Shown here: positions 1 to 7,985 of the stretch, piece by piece
Position numbering within the stretch: position 1 is the stretch's first letter
Layout: each line of letters begins with the position of its first letter
Assembly (NCBI GenBank): GCA_002327765.1
Contig: DCUH01000075.1
Coordinates: forward strand, 151 to 13,814
DNA: 13,664 bases
Direction of reading: 5' to 3'
Origin: a bacterium UBA2219
Lineage (GTDB): Bacteria; Desulfobacterota; Deferrimicrobia; Deferrimicrobiales; Deferrimicrobiaceae
Notes under the pieces: generated by a model
Told to the model about the DNA's origin: nothing
What the model saw: only the letters and a program-made list of their open reading frames with translations
The model's database searches: none
Translations under genes and position numbers: made by a program

Positions 1-209
1 CGACCGGCGCGCTGGACGCCGCCACAGGCATCGTCGTCCTCGAGGCGCTGGAGCGGGTCAACCGGGAGCTGGGCGCCACGATGGCGCTCATCACCCACAA
101 CGCGGACATCGCCGGGATGGCGGACCGGGTGATCCGGCTCGGCTCCGGGCTCATTCAGTCCGTGTTTCGGAACGAAACCCGGAAATCGCCGCGGGACATG
201 CGATGGTGA
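1..209 (+). CDS. ABC transporter ATP-binding protein, C-terminal fragment
   Basis: This is the last 68 codons of an ATPase subunit whose start lies outside the window; the reading frame begins at base 3. The first residues read TGALDAATG, which is the end of the Walker B/D-loop region of the MacB/LolD-type ABC ATPases (normally DEPTGALD). The H-loop histidine follows in the stretch ALITHNADIA. The C-terminus continues through MADRVIRLGSG, typical of this family, and ends with a short basic tail. The protein would hydrolyse ATP at the cytoplasmic face to power the permease encoded immediately downstream. The stop is 4 bp before that permease's ATG, so translational coupling is likely. Substrate cannot be read from this fragment. 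Family assignment is firm; nothing can be said about the missing Walker A and signature motif. Confidence 0.9.
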   Translation, partial: TGALDAATGIVVLEALERVNRELGATMALITHNADIAGMADRVIRLGSGLIQSVFRNETRKSPRDMRW

Positions 210-213
210 CCGC

Positions 214-2577
214 ATGAACACGATGGACCGGAAGCTGCTCCGGGACCTCCGGGGGATGAAGGGGCAGGTCCTGGCCATCGCCATGGTCATCGCCGGCGGC
301 GTGGCGACGCTCGTCATCGCCTTGAGCACGCTGGATTCGCTCCGGGAGACCCGCGCCGCCTTCTACCGGGACCACCGTTTCGCGGAGATCTTCGCGTCGC
401 TGAAGCGCGCGCCGGAAGGGCTGTCGGAGCATATCCGGGCCATCCCGGGGATGGGCCGGGTGGAAACGCGCGTCGTGGCGGCGGGGAACCTCGACGTTCC
501 CGGGTTCCACGAGCCGGTCCGGGGGATGATGATCTCGCTTCCGCGAGAGGGCGAGGCGTCCATCAACTCCCTGTACATGAAGGAGGGCCGTCTTCCCTCG
601 CCGGGCTCGGACGACGAGGCGGCGGTGAGCGACCTCTTCGCCCTCGCGCACGGCCTGAAACCCGGCGACCGGATCGGGGCGGTGATCAACGGCAAGCGGA
701 AGGCGTTCCGGGTCTCGGGGATCGGCCTGTCCCCGGAATACGTTTACCAGGTCGCCCCCGGGTCGATCCTTCCGGATTCCAAGCGATACGGCCTGTTGTG
801 GATGCGGCGGGAGGGGCTGGCCGCGGCCTACGGGATGGAAGGGGCGTTCAACGACGTCGTCGCGACGCTTTCTCCCGGGGAGGGGCACAAGGACGCGATA
901 CGCCGCCTAGACGCGCTGCTGGCTCCTTACGGGGGGCTGGGTGCGTACGGAAGGGACGACCAGATCTCCCACAGGTACCTGTCCGAAGAGTTCCGGGGGC
1001 TGGGGAACATGGCGTCGATCTTCCCCGCCATCTTCCTCGGTGTGGCGGCGTTCCTCCTGAACGTTTCCGTGAGTCGCCTGGTGACCCTCCAGCGAGACCA
1101 GATCGGCACCCTCAAGGCCTTCGGCTGGACCGACGCCGCCGTCGGGGCCCATTACGTGAAGCTGGTCGTCCTGATCGCAGTCCTCGGGGCGGCCGCCGGT
1201 CTCGCGGCGGGGGCGTGGCTCGGGCGCGGGATGACCCGGATGTACATGGATTTCTACCGGTTTCCCCGCCTCGAGTACGAGCTGCGCCCCTTCGTTGCGG
1301 TCACCGCGGTGCTCGTCAGCACGGCGGCGGCCATGCTCGGGGCGGTCCAGGCCGTGCGGAAGGCGGTGGCGCTCCCGCCGGCGGAGGCAATGAAGGCGGA
1401 AGCGCCGGCGAGGTACCGGGTGACGCTGGCGGAGCGGCTGGGGTTGCGGCGATTCCTTTCGCAGCCGGCCCGGATGATCGCGAGGAACATCGGGAGGCAT
1501 CCCGTGAAGAGCTCCCTCTCGGTCCTCGGGATCGGGCTGGCCTGCGGCATCCTCGTCCTGTCGGGGGTGCAGGGGGACGCGATCGACTACATGGTGGATG
1601 TCCATTTTCGCCTGTCCCAGCGGGAGGACACGACGGTCGCCTTCGTCGAGCCCACCTCCGCGAAGGCGATCCATTCCGTCCGGAGCCTGCCGGGCGTCCG
1701 CTTCGGCGAGCCGTTCCGGACGGTTTCGGCCAGGGTCCGTTTCGGGCAACGGGAACGGCGGCTTTCGATCCAGGGGCTGCCGAGGGACGCGCGGCTCCAC
1801 CGCGTCCTCGACACGGCCCTTGTCCCCGTCCCGATGCCGGGCGACGGGGTCCTCATGACGGACTATCTCGCGGGCCTCCTGGGAGTGCGCGCCGGGGACC
1901 GGATCACGGTGGAGATCCTGGAAGGAAAGAGGCGGGTGCTGGAGGTCCCGGTGTCGGGGCTGATCAAGGAATACGTCGGGATCAACGCCTACATGGAGAT
2001 CGGCTCCCTGAACCGCCTGCTGGGGGAAGGGGACGCGATCTCGGGGGTCTACCTGGCGACCGATCCCGCGGAGCGACGCCTGGTGTACGATGCGCTGAAG
2101 GGCATGCCCAGGGTGGCCGGGACGACGGCGCAGGAGGACGCGATCCGCACTTTCTACGAAACCATGGGGGGGACGTTCCTCGTGTTCACCTTCGTCATCA
2201 CGGCACTCGCCGCGAGCATCGCGTTCGGCGTTGTGTACAACAGCACGCGGATCGCGCTCTCCGAGCGGGGGAGGGAGCTGGCCAGCCTGAGGGTGCTCGG
2301 TTTCACGCGGGGCGAGATCGCGTATATCCTGCTGGGGGAGCTCGCGGTGCTGATCGCGGCGGGAATCCCCTCGGGCTTCCTCCTGGGGAAGGCGATGGCC
2401 GTTTTCATCTCGGAGCGGTTGAAGTCCGACCTGTTCCGCGTGCCGTTCGTCATGGAGCCGTCCACCTACGGCTTCGCCGCCGCGGTGGTGGTCGCTTCCG
2501 CGCTGCTTTCCGGCCTGCTGGTGCGCCGACGCCTCGACCGGCTCGACCTGGTGGCGGTGCTCAAGACGAGGGAGTGA
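214..2577 (+). CDS. FtsX/MacB-type ABC transporter permease (eight-helix, duplicated)
   Basis: This 787-residue inner-membrane permease belongs to the FtsX/MacB/LolCE superfamily. I see two copies of the one-plus-three helix plan. Helix 1 is at about 18-38, followed by a large extracytoplasmic domain. Helices 2-4 are at about 266-287, 315-337 and 360-381. A second single helix is at about 433-454, followed by another extracytoplasmic domain. Helices 6-8 are at about 654-680, 703-727 and 752-772. Each FtsX domain carries the family's cytoplasmic coupling stretch after its first helix (RDQIGTLKAFGWT and RGRELASLRVLGFT). Such fused proteins act with a separate ATPase and often an adaptor, both flanking it here. 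Known relatives drive lipoprotein, peptide or macrolide export by mechanotransmission; the substrate here is unknown. The start at 214 lies 4 bp after the ATPase stop and lacks a strong ribosome site, consistent with coupling. Confidence 0.93.
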   Translation: MNTMDRKLLRDLRGMKGQVLAIAMVIAGGVATLVIALSTLDSLRETRAAFYRDHRFAEIFASLKRAPEGLSEHIRAIPGMGRVETRVVAAGNLDVPGFHEPVRGMMISLPREGEASINSLYMKEGRLPSPGSDDEAAVSDLFALAHGLKPGDRIGAVINGKRKAFRVSGIGLSPEYVYQVAPGSILPDSKRYGLLWMRREGLAAAYGMEGAFNDVVATLSPGEGHKDAIRRLDALLAPYGGLGAYGRDDQISHRYLSEEFRGLGNMASIFPAIFLGVAAFLLNVSVSRLVTLQRDQIGTLKAFGWTDAAVGAHYVKLVVLIAVLGAAAGLAAGAWLGRGMTRMYMDFYRFPRLEYELRPFVAVTAVLVSTAAAMLGAVQAVRKAVALPPAEAMKAEAPARYRVTLAERLGLRRFLSQPARMIARNIGRHPVKSSLSVLGIGLACGILVLSGVQGDAIDYMVDVHFRLSQREDTTVAFVEPTSAKAIHSVRSLPGVRFGEPFRTVSARVRFGQRERRLSIQGLPRDARLHRVLDTALVPVPMPGDGVLMTDYLAGLLGVRAGDRITVEILEGKRRVLEVPVSGLIKEYVGINAYMEIGSLNRLLGEGDAISGVYLATDPAERRLVYDALKGMPRVAGTTAQEDAIRTFYETMGGTFLVFTFVITALAASIAFGVVYNSTRIALSERGRELASLRVLGFTRGEIAYILLGELAVLIAAGIPSGFLLGKAMAVFISERLKSDLFRVPFVMEPSTYGFAAAVVVASALLSGLLVRRRLDRLDLVAVLKTRE

Positions 2578-2583
2578 GGGATC

Positions 2584-3774
2584 ATGCCCCGGCGAAACCG
2601 TCTCTTCGCGATCGTCCTTGCGCTGCTCGCGCTGCTGTTCATCCTCTGGGCGTTCCTCCCCCGTCCGGTCCCCGTGGACACGGCGAAGGCGGTGAAGGGC
2701 CCCCTGGCCGTAACCGTGGAGGAGGAGGGAAGGACGAGGCTCCGGGACCGGTTCGTGGTCTCCGCGCCGGTGACGGGATACGCGGTCCGGGTGGAGCTCG
2801 ACGCTGGTGACCCGGTCCGGGAAGGGCAGCCGATCGTCACGCTGGAGCCGCTACGGGCGGACTCGCTCGACCCGCGTACCCGGGCGGCCGCGACGGCCCG
2901 GGCCGCCGCGGCCGGGGCAGCGCTCCGGTCGGCGGAGGAGAGGGCCCGGGAGGCGGCGGCGGCGGACGGGTACGCGGCGGAGCTGCTCGCGCGGACGCGT
3001 CAGCTGGCGGAGGCGGGGCTGGCGACGAAGGACACGCTGGACCGGGTCGATTCGGAGGCCCGCAGGTCGCGGGCCTCGTTCCTGTCCGCCCGTGCCGTGG
3101 CGGAAGCCGCGCGGCACGAAGCGGACGAGGCACGCGCGATGCTGGCCCGCGGCGGGAAGGCGCCGGGCGGCGGAGGGGAGAAGGTTGTGGTGCGGTCGCC
3201 GGCCTCGGGGAGGGTGATGTCCGTCGTGCGGGAAAGCGAGGGCGTGGTGGCGGCGGGATCTCCACTCCTGGTGGTGGGCGACCCGGGGAAGATTGAGGTG
3301 GAGGTGGACGTGCTTTCCCCCGACGCCGTCCGGATCCGGCCGGGGACGCCGGTGCGCTTCCACCGGTGGGGCGGGGAGGGTGCGCTGGAAGGCCGAGTCC
3401 GGGTGGTGGAGCCGGCCGGCTTTACGAAGATCTCCGCGCTGGGCGTGGAGGAGCAGCGGGTCTGGGTGATCGCGGACATCACTTCGCCCCGGGAGCTGTG
3501 GGAGCGTATCGGCGACGGCTACCGGCTGGAGGCGTCCTTCGTCCTGTGGGAGGGGAAGGATGTGCTGCAGATCCCCGAGGGTGCCGTTTTCCGGTCCGGC
3601 GGCCGGGAGGTGGTCTACGCGGTCGAGGGGAAACGCGCGAGGATGCGGAACGTGGAGCTTGGGAAGAGGAACGGGCTGGCCGCCCAGGTGCTGTCGGGCC
3701 TGTCGGAGGGGGAGACGGTCGTCGTCCACCCGGGCGACTCGGTGAAGGACGGCGGCAGGGTGGCTCCGCGGTAA
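2584..3774 (+). CDS. HlyD/RND-type periplasmic adaptor subunit
   Basis: This 396-residue membrane-fusion protein is anchored by one N-terminal helix (about 7-25) after a basic start (MPRRNR). A first lipoyl half-motif follows at about 57-91, including VVSAPVTGYA and the GDPVREGQPI turn. An alanine- and arginine-rich alpha-helical hairpin spans about 95-190. The second lipoyl half is at about 200-233 (VVRSPASGRVMSV, then VVAAGSPLLVVGD). A beta-barrel domain (about 235-310) and a membrane-proximal domain follow. The protein should bridge the ABC permease to an outer-membrane channel; no TolC-like gene lies in the window. It begins 6 bp after the permease stop, with GGAG at 2571-2574 (spacer 9) overlapping the end of that gene, so it belongs to the same operon. 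It lacks a lipoprotein cysteine, so anchoring is by the helix. Confidence 0.93.
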   Translation: MPRRNRLFAIVLALLALLFILWAFLPRPVPVDTAKAVKGPLAVTVEEEGRTRLRDRFVVSAPVTGYAVRVELDAGDPVREGQPIVTLEPLRADSLDPRTRAAATARAAAAGAALRSAEERAREAAAADGYAAELLARTRQLAEAGLATKDTLDRVDSEARRSRASFLSARAVAEAARHEADEARAMLARGGKAPGGGGEKVVVRSPASGRVMSVVRESEGVVAAGSPLLVVGDPGKIEVEVDVLSPDAVRIRPGTPVRFHRWGGEGALEGRVRVVEPAGFTKISALGVEEQRVWVIADITSPRELWERIGDGYRLEASFVLWEGKDVLQIPEGAVFRSGGREVVYAVEGKRARMRNVELGKRNGLAAQVLSGLSEGETVVVHPGDSVKDGGRVAPR

Positions 3775-3780
3775 CCGCGG
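3766..3780. repeat. 15-bp GC-rich palindrome over the adaptor stop codon
   Basis: CCGCGGT and ACCGCGG flank a single central A, and the adaptor stop codon TAA (3772-3774) lies in the middle. A 5-bp stem with a 5-nt loop could form in RNA. It sits at the convergent end of the adaptor and yciH genes (25 bp apart) but has no T-tract on either side, so it is not a standard intrinsic terminator. It may be chance in such GC-rich DNA. Confidence 0.45.
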
Positions 3781-3799
3781 AGGAGATCGGGGCGCGCCG

Positions 3800-4165
3800 T
3801 CAGCCCCCGGCGGCCTTCGCGGCGAACCCGCGCCGGATCAGCTCCGCGACGATCTTGTCCCGGTGGTCCCCCTGGATCTGGACGGCACCGTCCTTCACGG
3901 TCCCTCCGGTGCCGCAAAAGCGTTTCAGCTCCGAGCAGAGCTCCCGCAGGGCGTCGCCCGGGAGGGGAACCCCTTCCGCGACGGTGACCGTCTTCCCGCC
4001 GTGCCCCCTGGTCTCCCTTCTCACCCGGACGATGCCGTCCCCCTTCGGGGGCGGGGCTTCGCGGCGGCAGGAGCATTTCGCCGCCGGGAGGCGGCATTTC
4101 GGGCACACGAGCCCTCGTTCGGTGGAATAGACCAGCACGGGGTCTTCCTCGCGGCGTCCGGCCAT
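3800..4165 (-). CDS. yciH: YciH/SUI1 family translation factor (eIF1-like)
   Basis: This 121-residue protein matches the bacterial YciH/SUI1 family along its length. The N-terminal part starts with the typical LVYSTERG segment. Four cysteines follow (C21, C24, C31, C33, pattern CxxC-x6-CxC), likely a small zinc ribbon, which E. coli YciH lacks but many other bacterial members have. The SUI1 core contains GDGIVRV, GHGGKTVTV, the basic-loop region KRFCGTGGTVKDG and the closing IQGDHRDKIVAELIRRGF. E. coli YciH affects start-codon fidelity and represses translation under stress by acting on the 30S subunit; this member may do the same. It is transcribed divergently from the DUF748 gene and convergently with the adaptor. 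No Shine-Dalgarno precedes the ATG, and a TATATT hexamer lies 7 nt upstream, suggesting a leaderless mRNA. Confidence 0.92.
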   Translation of the reverse strand: MAGRREEDPVLVYSTERGLVCPKCRLPAAKCSCRREAPPPKGDGIVRVRRETRGHGGKTVTVAEGVPLPGDALRELCSELKRFCGTGGTVKDGAVQIQGDHRDKIVAELIRRGFAAKAAGG

Positions 4166-4172
4166 GGGAAGG

Positions 4173-4178
4173 AATATA
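4173..4178 (-). promoter_or_regulatory. Possible -10 element for yciH
   Basis: Read on the minus strand the hexamer is TATATT (5 of 6 matches to TATAAT). It ends 7 nt before the ATG, so transcription would begin at or next to the start codon. No good -35 box is visible at 16-18 bp. Confidence 0.35.
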
Positions 4179-4202
4179 ACCCGAAAGACGTCCGTCGTCG
4201 CC

Positions 4203-4234
4203 TTCGCAAGATGCGGCGTCCGCCATCTTGCGAA
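4203..4234. promoter_or_regulatory. Perfect 11-bp inverted repeat between divergent genes
   Basis: The left arm TTCGCAAGATG (4203-4213) is the exact reverse complement of the right arm CATCTTGCGAA (4224-4234), with a 10-nt spacer. Three more inner pairs (CGG with CCG) can form with one bulged C. The arms are less GC-rich than the surrounding DNA. The element lies between the possible -10 boxes of yciH (4173-4178) and the DUF748 gene (4242-4247), a position suited to a shared operator for a dimeric regulator. A bidirectional RNA hairpin is the alternative; no T-tract follows on either strand, which argues against a terminator. The structure is certain; the role is inferred. Confidence 0.6.
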
Positions 4235-4241
4235 ACGGATG

Positions 4242-4247
4242 TATGAT
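4242..4247 (+). promoter_or_regulatory. Possible -10 element for the DUF748 gene
   Basis: TATGAT (5 of 6 matches to TATAAT) lies about 30 bp before the chosen ATG, in a local AT-rich patch. No clear -35 box is seen; the region where it would lie is occupied by the inverted repeat at 4203-4234. Confidence 0.35.
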
Positions 4248-4277
4248 TATCGTTATCGGGAAGGAAAGGGGGGGGGA

Positions 4278-7200
4278 ATGGATTGGGTCGCCGGGATCCG
4301 GTCATTGCCGTCGTTCCGGAAATGGCTGCTGGCGGCCGCCGCAGCCGTCGGTGTTTTCACCCTCTTCGGGTTCTTCGCCCTTCCAGCCATCCTCAAGCCC
4401 GTCGCCGTGAACGCACTGTCCAAGGCGCTTCACCGGAATACGGCGATCCGCGAGATCCGGGTGAACCCCTACGCGCTCGCCGTCGCCGTCCGGGGGCTTT
4501 CGATCTCCGAGCGGGATGGATCCGGCACCTGGATCTCGGCGGAAGAGATCGGCGCGAACCTCGAGATCGCGTCCGTGTTCCGCCGCGGCCCCGTGCTCAG
4601 GGAGGTTCGCATAAAGAAGCCGTACGTGAACATCGTCCGGAGGCCGGACGGCTCGTACAATTTCTCGGACCTGCTGGAGGAAATCGGGAGGAAACCGGAA
4701 AAAGAGTCGAAGCCCCTGAAGTATTCCTTCAACAACATCCGGCTGAGCGACGGCCGGATCGATTTCCTCGACGGGCCGAAAGGGGTCCGTCACAAGATGG
4801 AGGGGATTCAGCTCTCCGTGCCGTTCATCTCGAACCTGAAGCACGCCGTCGACGAATATATCCAGCCGTCATTCGCCGCGGTGGTCAACGGCGACGCGGT
4901 GTCGCTGAAAGGAAGGACCAAGCCGTTCCACGATTCGCTGGAAACCGATTTCAACATCAACGTCATCGATCTCTCCATTCCGAAGTATCTGGAGTATCTG
5001 CCTTTCCGGAGGGAGTACGAAGTGCCCTCCGCCCTCCTCGACGTGCAGGCGGTCGTATCGTTCCTGCAGAGGGAGGACGGACCTCCCTCCATCCGCGTTG
5101 ACGGGTATGCGGAGCTGCGGAAGGTCCGGGTCACGGGGAAGGACAAAAGCCCCATGATCTCCCTCCCTTCGGTCCGGGCGGTCGTCTCGCCGGCGGACAT
5201 CGGCGCGGGGGAATATCGTCTCGCTTCCCTCACGATCCGGGAACCGGAGATCGACGTGACGATCGACCGGAACCAAAGATTGAACCTTCTTTCGCTAATT
5301 CCTGAAAAAGAAATAGGTAATCCGGGAATCGACAACGAGGCAGAAACCCGCTCCTCCGCGGGGGAGGACGCCGCGGCGAAAGGGGAAAAGGGAAGCGCGT
5401 TTTCCGTCGAGGCGGTCCGGCTCTCCGGGGGGAAGGTGCGCTTCACGGACGCGTCGCGGCCGGTCGTGTTCCGGACCGCCCTGAGGGATATACGGATCGA
5501 GGCGGATTCCTTCAGCACGGAAAAGGGGAAGACCGCGAACGCATCGCTTTCGCTGTCGACCGAGGCCGAGGAGACCCTCGAGCTGAAAGGGACCCTTTCG
5601 CTCGATCCGGTCGCTTCGGAAGGGGCGCTGTCGATCGGACGGCTGGCTCTCGGCAAGTACTCGCCATATTACGGCGGCCTGGTCCTGTTCGACGTAACCC
5701 GGGGCACCCTCGATCTCCAGACGGGATATTCTTTCGACCGGTCCACCGGAGAGGACCGGTATCTCTTCGACGGGCTTGCGGCCTCGCTGCACGGACTTCG
5801 TCTGCGCCTGAGGGACGAGAAGGAGGATTTCCTCGATATCCCGCTGTTCGAGGTGAGGAATGTCCGGATCGACCCGGGACGCAGGGAAATCGTCGTGGGG
5901 GAGGTCTCCACCGACAAGGGCCGGATCGCGATCCGCCGGGGCGCCGATGGGAGGCTGAATCTCGCCCGGCTCGTCCCCGAGGCGGGCGCCGTGGATACCC
6001 ATGGGAACGCGCAGACGCCGGAAAGGGAAGGCACCGGGAAAAAACACACAGGGGAAAAACCTTCGGGGGAAAAACCCTGGTCGGTGACGCTGAAGAAGGC
6101 GGCCGTGGACCGCTACGGGGTGCGGTTCGACGACGCCTCCACGATCCCCGCCGTCGCGCTGTCGCTAGACGGGATGCGGCTGCGGGCGGAGAACGCGACG
6201 ACGGAGAGGAACCGGAAAGGCGCGTTCTCCGTTTCCACCGGGTACGGCGGGCAGGGGAAGCTGTCGCTGGACGGCTCGTTCTCCCTCGATCCGTTCTCCA
6301 TGGCCGGCCGGCTCAAGGCCACGCGACTGCCTCTCGGGCTCCTGCAGCCCTACTGGACGGACAGCGTAAAGGTGCTCCTCTCCGACGGGGAACTTTCGGC
6401 GGAGGGCGCGGTCCGGGTTTCCCCGCCGGAAGGCGGCCGGGCGCGGGCGGAATACAAGGGGGAAGCGTCGGTCAACCGGTTCGACTCGGTGGACAAGGCG
6501 AGCGGGGAGGAGTTCCTGAAGTTCGACACGCTGCATTTCGACGGGGTCGACGTCTCCTGGCGGCCGACGAACGTCGTCATACGCGAAATCGCCCTTTCCA
6601 ACTTCTACTCCCGGATCATCGTCAACGAGGACGCGTCGCTGAACGTCCAGGGGATCGTGGCGAAGGAGGGGGCGGCGGACAACGCTGCTGCGGCGGAGGC
6701 AGGGCCGGGCGGGGAGGCGAAATCCGCGAAGGACGCAGGCGGTCCGGTCCCGGTGCGGATCGACAACGTGACGTTGCAGGGAGGGGACGTCTTCTTCAGC
6801 GACCGGTACATCCGGCCGAACTACTCCGCGAGCCTCTCGGAGGTCGGCGGCCGGGTGACGGGGCTCTCGTCGTCGGAGGAGATGCTCGCCGACGTGGACC
6901 TGCGCGGGAAGCTGGGGGCGGGCACCCCGCTCGAGATCACCGGGAAGATCAACCCCCTGGCGAAGGACCTCTTTCTCGACCTCGGCGTCGATTTCCGCGA
7001 CATCGAGCTGTCGCCCTTGACGCCCTATTCCGGCCGGTACGCCGGTTACGGGATCGAGAAGGGGAAGCTTACCCTCAACCTCTCGTATCACATCGAGAAG
7101 AAGAAGCTCGACGCGCAGAACAAGGTCTTCATCGACCAGTTCACCTTCGGCGATCGCGTGGACAGCCCCGACGCGACGAAGCTGCCCGTGAAGCTGGCGG

Positions 7201-7943
7201 TGTCGCTCCTCAAGGACCGCAAAGGAGAGATCCGCCTCGACCTGCCCGTCTCCGGGCGCATCGACGACCCGAAGTTCAGCGTCTGGAAGATCATCTGGAA
7301 GATCGTCGGGAACCTCCTTGTGAAGGCGGCCACCGCGCCCTTCGCCCTGATCGGCGCGATGTTCGGGGGAGGAGGCGAGGAGCTCGCCTACCTGGAGTTC
7401 GAGCCGGGGTCGTCCGCGATCCCGCCGGCGGGCGCCGCGAAGATCGGAAACCTCGCCAAGGCGTTGTACGAGCGTCCCGCTTTGAAGCTGGAGATCCAGG
7501 GGCACGCGGACCCCGAGCGGGAACCCGAGGCGCTCCGGCAGATCCTCCTGCGGCGCAAGGTCGCCGCGCAGAAGGTGAAGGAGCTGGCCAAGGCCGGGCA
7601 GGCCACCCCTGCCGTGGACAACGCGCGCGTCGACGCGTCGGAATACCCGAGGTACCTCGCGCTCGCCTACAAGGAGGAGAAGTTCCCCAAGCCGCGCAAC
7701 GTCGTCGGGATGGCGAAGGAGCTGCCCGTCCCCGAGATGGAGAAGCTCATGCTGGCAAACATCCGGGTGACGGACGACGATCTGCGGCAGCTCGCGATGG
7801 ACCGCGCGGCGCGGGTGCGGGACGCGCTGGTTTCCGAAGGCAAGGTGGAGCCCGCGAGGGTGTTCCTCGTGGAGCCGAAGTCCCTTGCGCCGGCGAAGAA
7901 GGAGAAACTGAAGGACAGTCGCGTCGATTTTCTGATCAAATGA
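4278..7943 (+). CDS. DUF748 / AsmA-like giant envelope protein
   Basis: This 1221-residue protein has one N-terminal membrane helix (about 15-36, rich in Ala, Phe and Leu) and a long exported part. It matches the DUF748 family, relatives of AsmA/TamB proteins, some of which support lipid transport or outer-membrane assembly. I see four tandem repeats of about 226 residues. Each has a beta-rich segment ending in a DG-x-x-NL-like motif (about 124, 330, 557, 785), a charged disordered linker, an LSGGxVxFxD-like motif (156, 382, 610, 833), then a segment ending in PY and G-x-L. The last ~185 residues resemble an OmpA-like domain (YLEFEPGSS, EIQGHADPE), usual for this family. The ATG at 4278 is chosen because the hydrophobic anchor follows closely and a purine-rich AAGGAAAGGGG tract precedes it. 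In-frame ATGs at 4164 and 4239 would add residues encoded by the inverted repeat or its flank. The specific cellular role is unknown. Confidence 0.88.
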   Translation: MDWVAGIRSLPSFRKWLLAAAAAVGVFTLFGFFALPAILKPVAVNALSKALHRNTAIREIRVNPYALAVAVRGLSISERDGSGTWISAEEIGANLEIASVFRRGPVLREVRIKKPYVNIVRRPDGSYNFSDLLEEIGRKPEKESKPLKYSFNNIRLSDGRIDFLDGPKGVRHKMEGIQLSVPFISNLKHAVDEYIQPSFAAVVNGDAVSLKGRTKPFHDSLETDFNINVIDLSIPKYLEYLPFRREYEVPSALLDVQAVVSFLQREDGPPSIRVDGYAELRKVRVTGKDKSPMISLPSVRAVVSPADIGAGEYRLASLTIREPEIDVTIDRNQRLNLLSLIPEKEIGNPGIDNEAETRSSAGEDAAAKGEKGSAFSVEAVRLSGGKVRFTDASRPVVFRTALRDIRIEADSFSTEKGKTANASLSLSTEAEETLELKGTLSLDPVASEGALSIGRLALGKYSPYYGGLVLFDVTRGTLDLQTGYSFDRSTGEDRYLFDGLAASLHGLRLRLRDEKEDFLDIPLFEVRNVRIDPGRREIVVGEVSTDKGRIAIRRGADGRLNLARLVPEAGAVDTHGNAQTPEREGTGKKHTGEKPSGEKPWSVTLKKAAVDRYGVRFDDASTIPAVALSLDGMRLRAENATTERNRKGAFSVSTGYGGQGKLSLDGSFSLDPFSMAGRLKATRLPLGLLQPYWTDSVKVLLSDGELSAEGAVRVSPPEGGRARAEYKGEASVNRFDSVDKASGEEFLKFDTLHFDGVDVSWRPTNVVIREIALSNFYSRIIVNEDASLNVQGIVAKEGAADNAAAAEAGPGGEAKSAKDAGGPVPVRIDNVTLQGGDVFFSDRYIRPNYSASLSEVGGRVTGLSSSEEMLADVDLRGKLGAGTPLEITGKINPLAKDLFLDLGVDFRDIELSPLTPYSGRYAGYGIEKGKLTLNLSYHIEKKKLDAQNKVFIDQFTFGDRVDSPDATKLPVKLAVSLLKDRKGEIRLDLPVSGRIDDPKFSVWKIIWKIVGNLLVKAATAPFALIGAMFGGGGEELAYLEFEPGSSAIPPAGAAKIGNLAKALYERPALKLEIQGHADPEREPEALRQILLRRKVAAQKVKELAKAGQATPAVDNARVDASEYPRYLALAYKEEKFPKPRNVVGMAKELPVPEMEKLMLANIRVTDDDLRQLAMDRAARVRDALVSEGKVEPARVFLVEPKSLAPAKKEKLKDSRVDFLIK
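6051..6076 (+). repeat. Short direct repeat encoding tandem GEKP in a DUF748 linker
   Basis: The 11-mer GGGGAAAAACC occurs at 6051-6061 and 6066-6076 (15-bp period), giving the protein stretch TGEKPSGEKP. It lies within the disordered linker of the third DUF748 repeat and looks like a small slippage duplication. It contains A-runs unusual for this GC-rich gene. Confidence 0.6.
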
Positions 7944-7980
7944 TGCAAGAGGCGCGACGAGGAAACAATATTCCCATTAC

Positions 7981-7985
7981 AGGAG
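7981..7985 (+). promoter_or_regulatory. Ribosome binding site that fixes the Lon start
   Basis: AGGAG lies 5 nt before the ATG at 7991. The alternative ATG at 7940 overlaps the DUF748 stop (ATGA) but has no ribosome site, and it would add 17 residues not typical of the family. Confidence 0.75.

Noticed and set aside
798..2810. A 670-residue plus-strand open frame overlapping the permease
   Set aside because: Its composition is Arg/Gly/Pro-rich with no recognisable domain, as expected for an out-of-frame shadow of a GC-rich gene; the overlapping permease has clear helices and motifs.
6045..6078. TGEKP-like repeat suggestive of a zinc-finger linker
   Set aside because: There are no flanking Cys/His finger residues; it lies in a disordered linker of an exported protein and comes from a short tandem duplication.
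6165..7505. A 446-residue minus-strand open frame inside the DUF748 gene
   Set aside because: Antisense shadow without domains or a start context.
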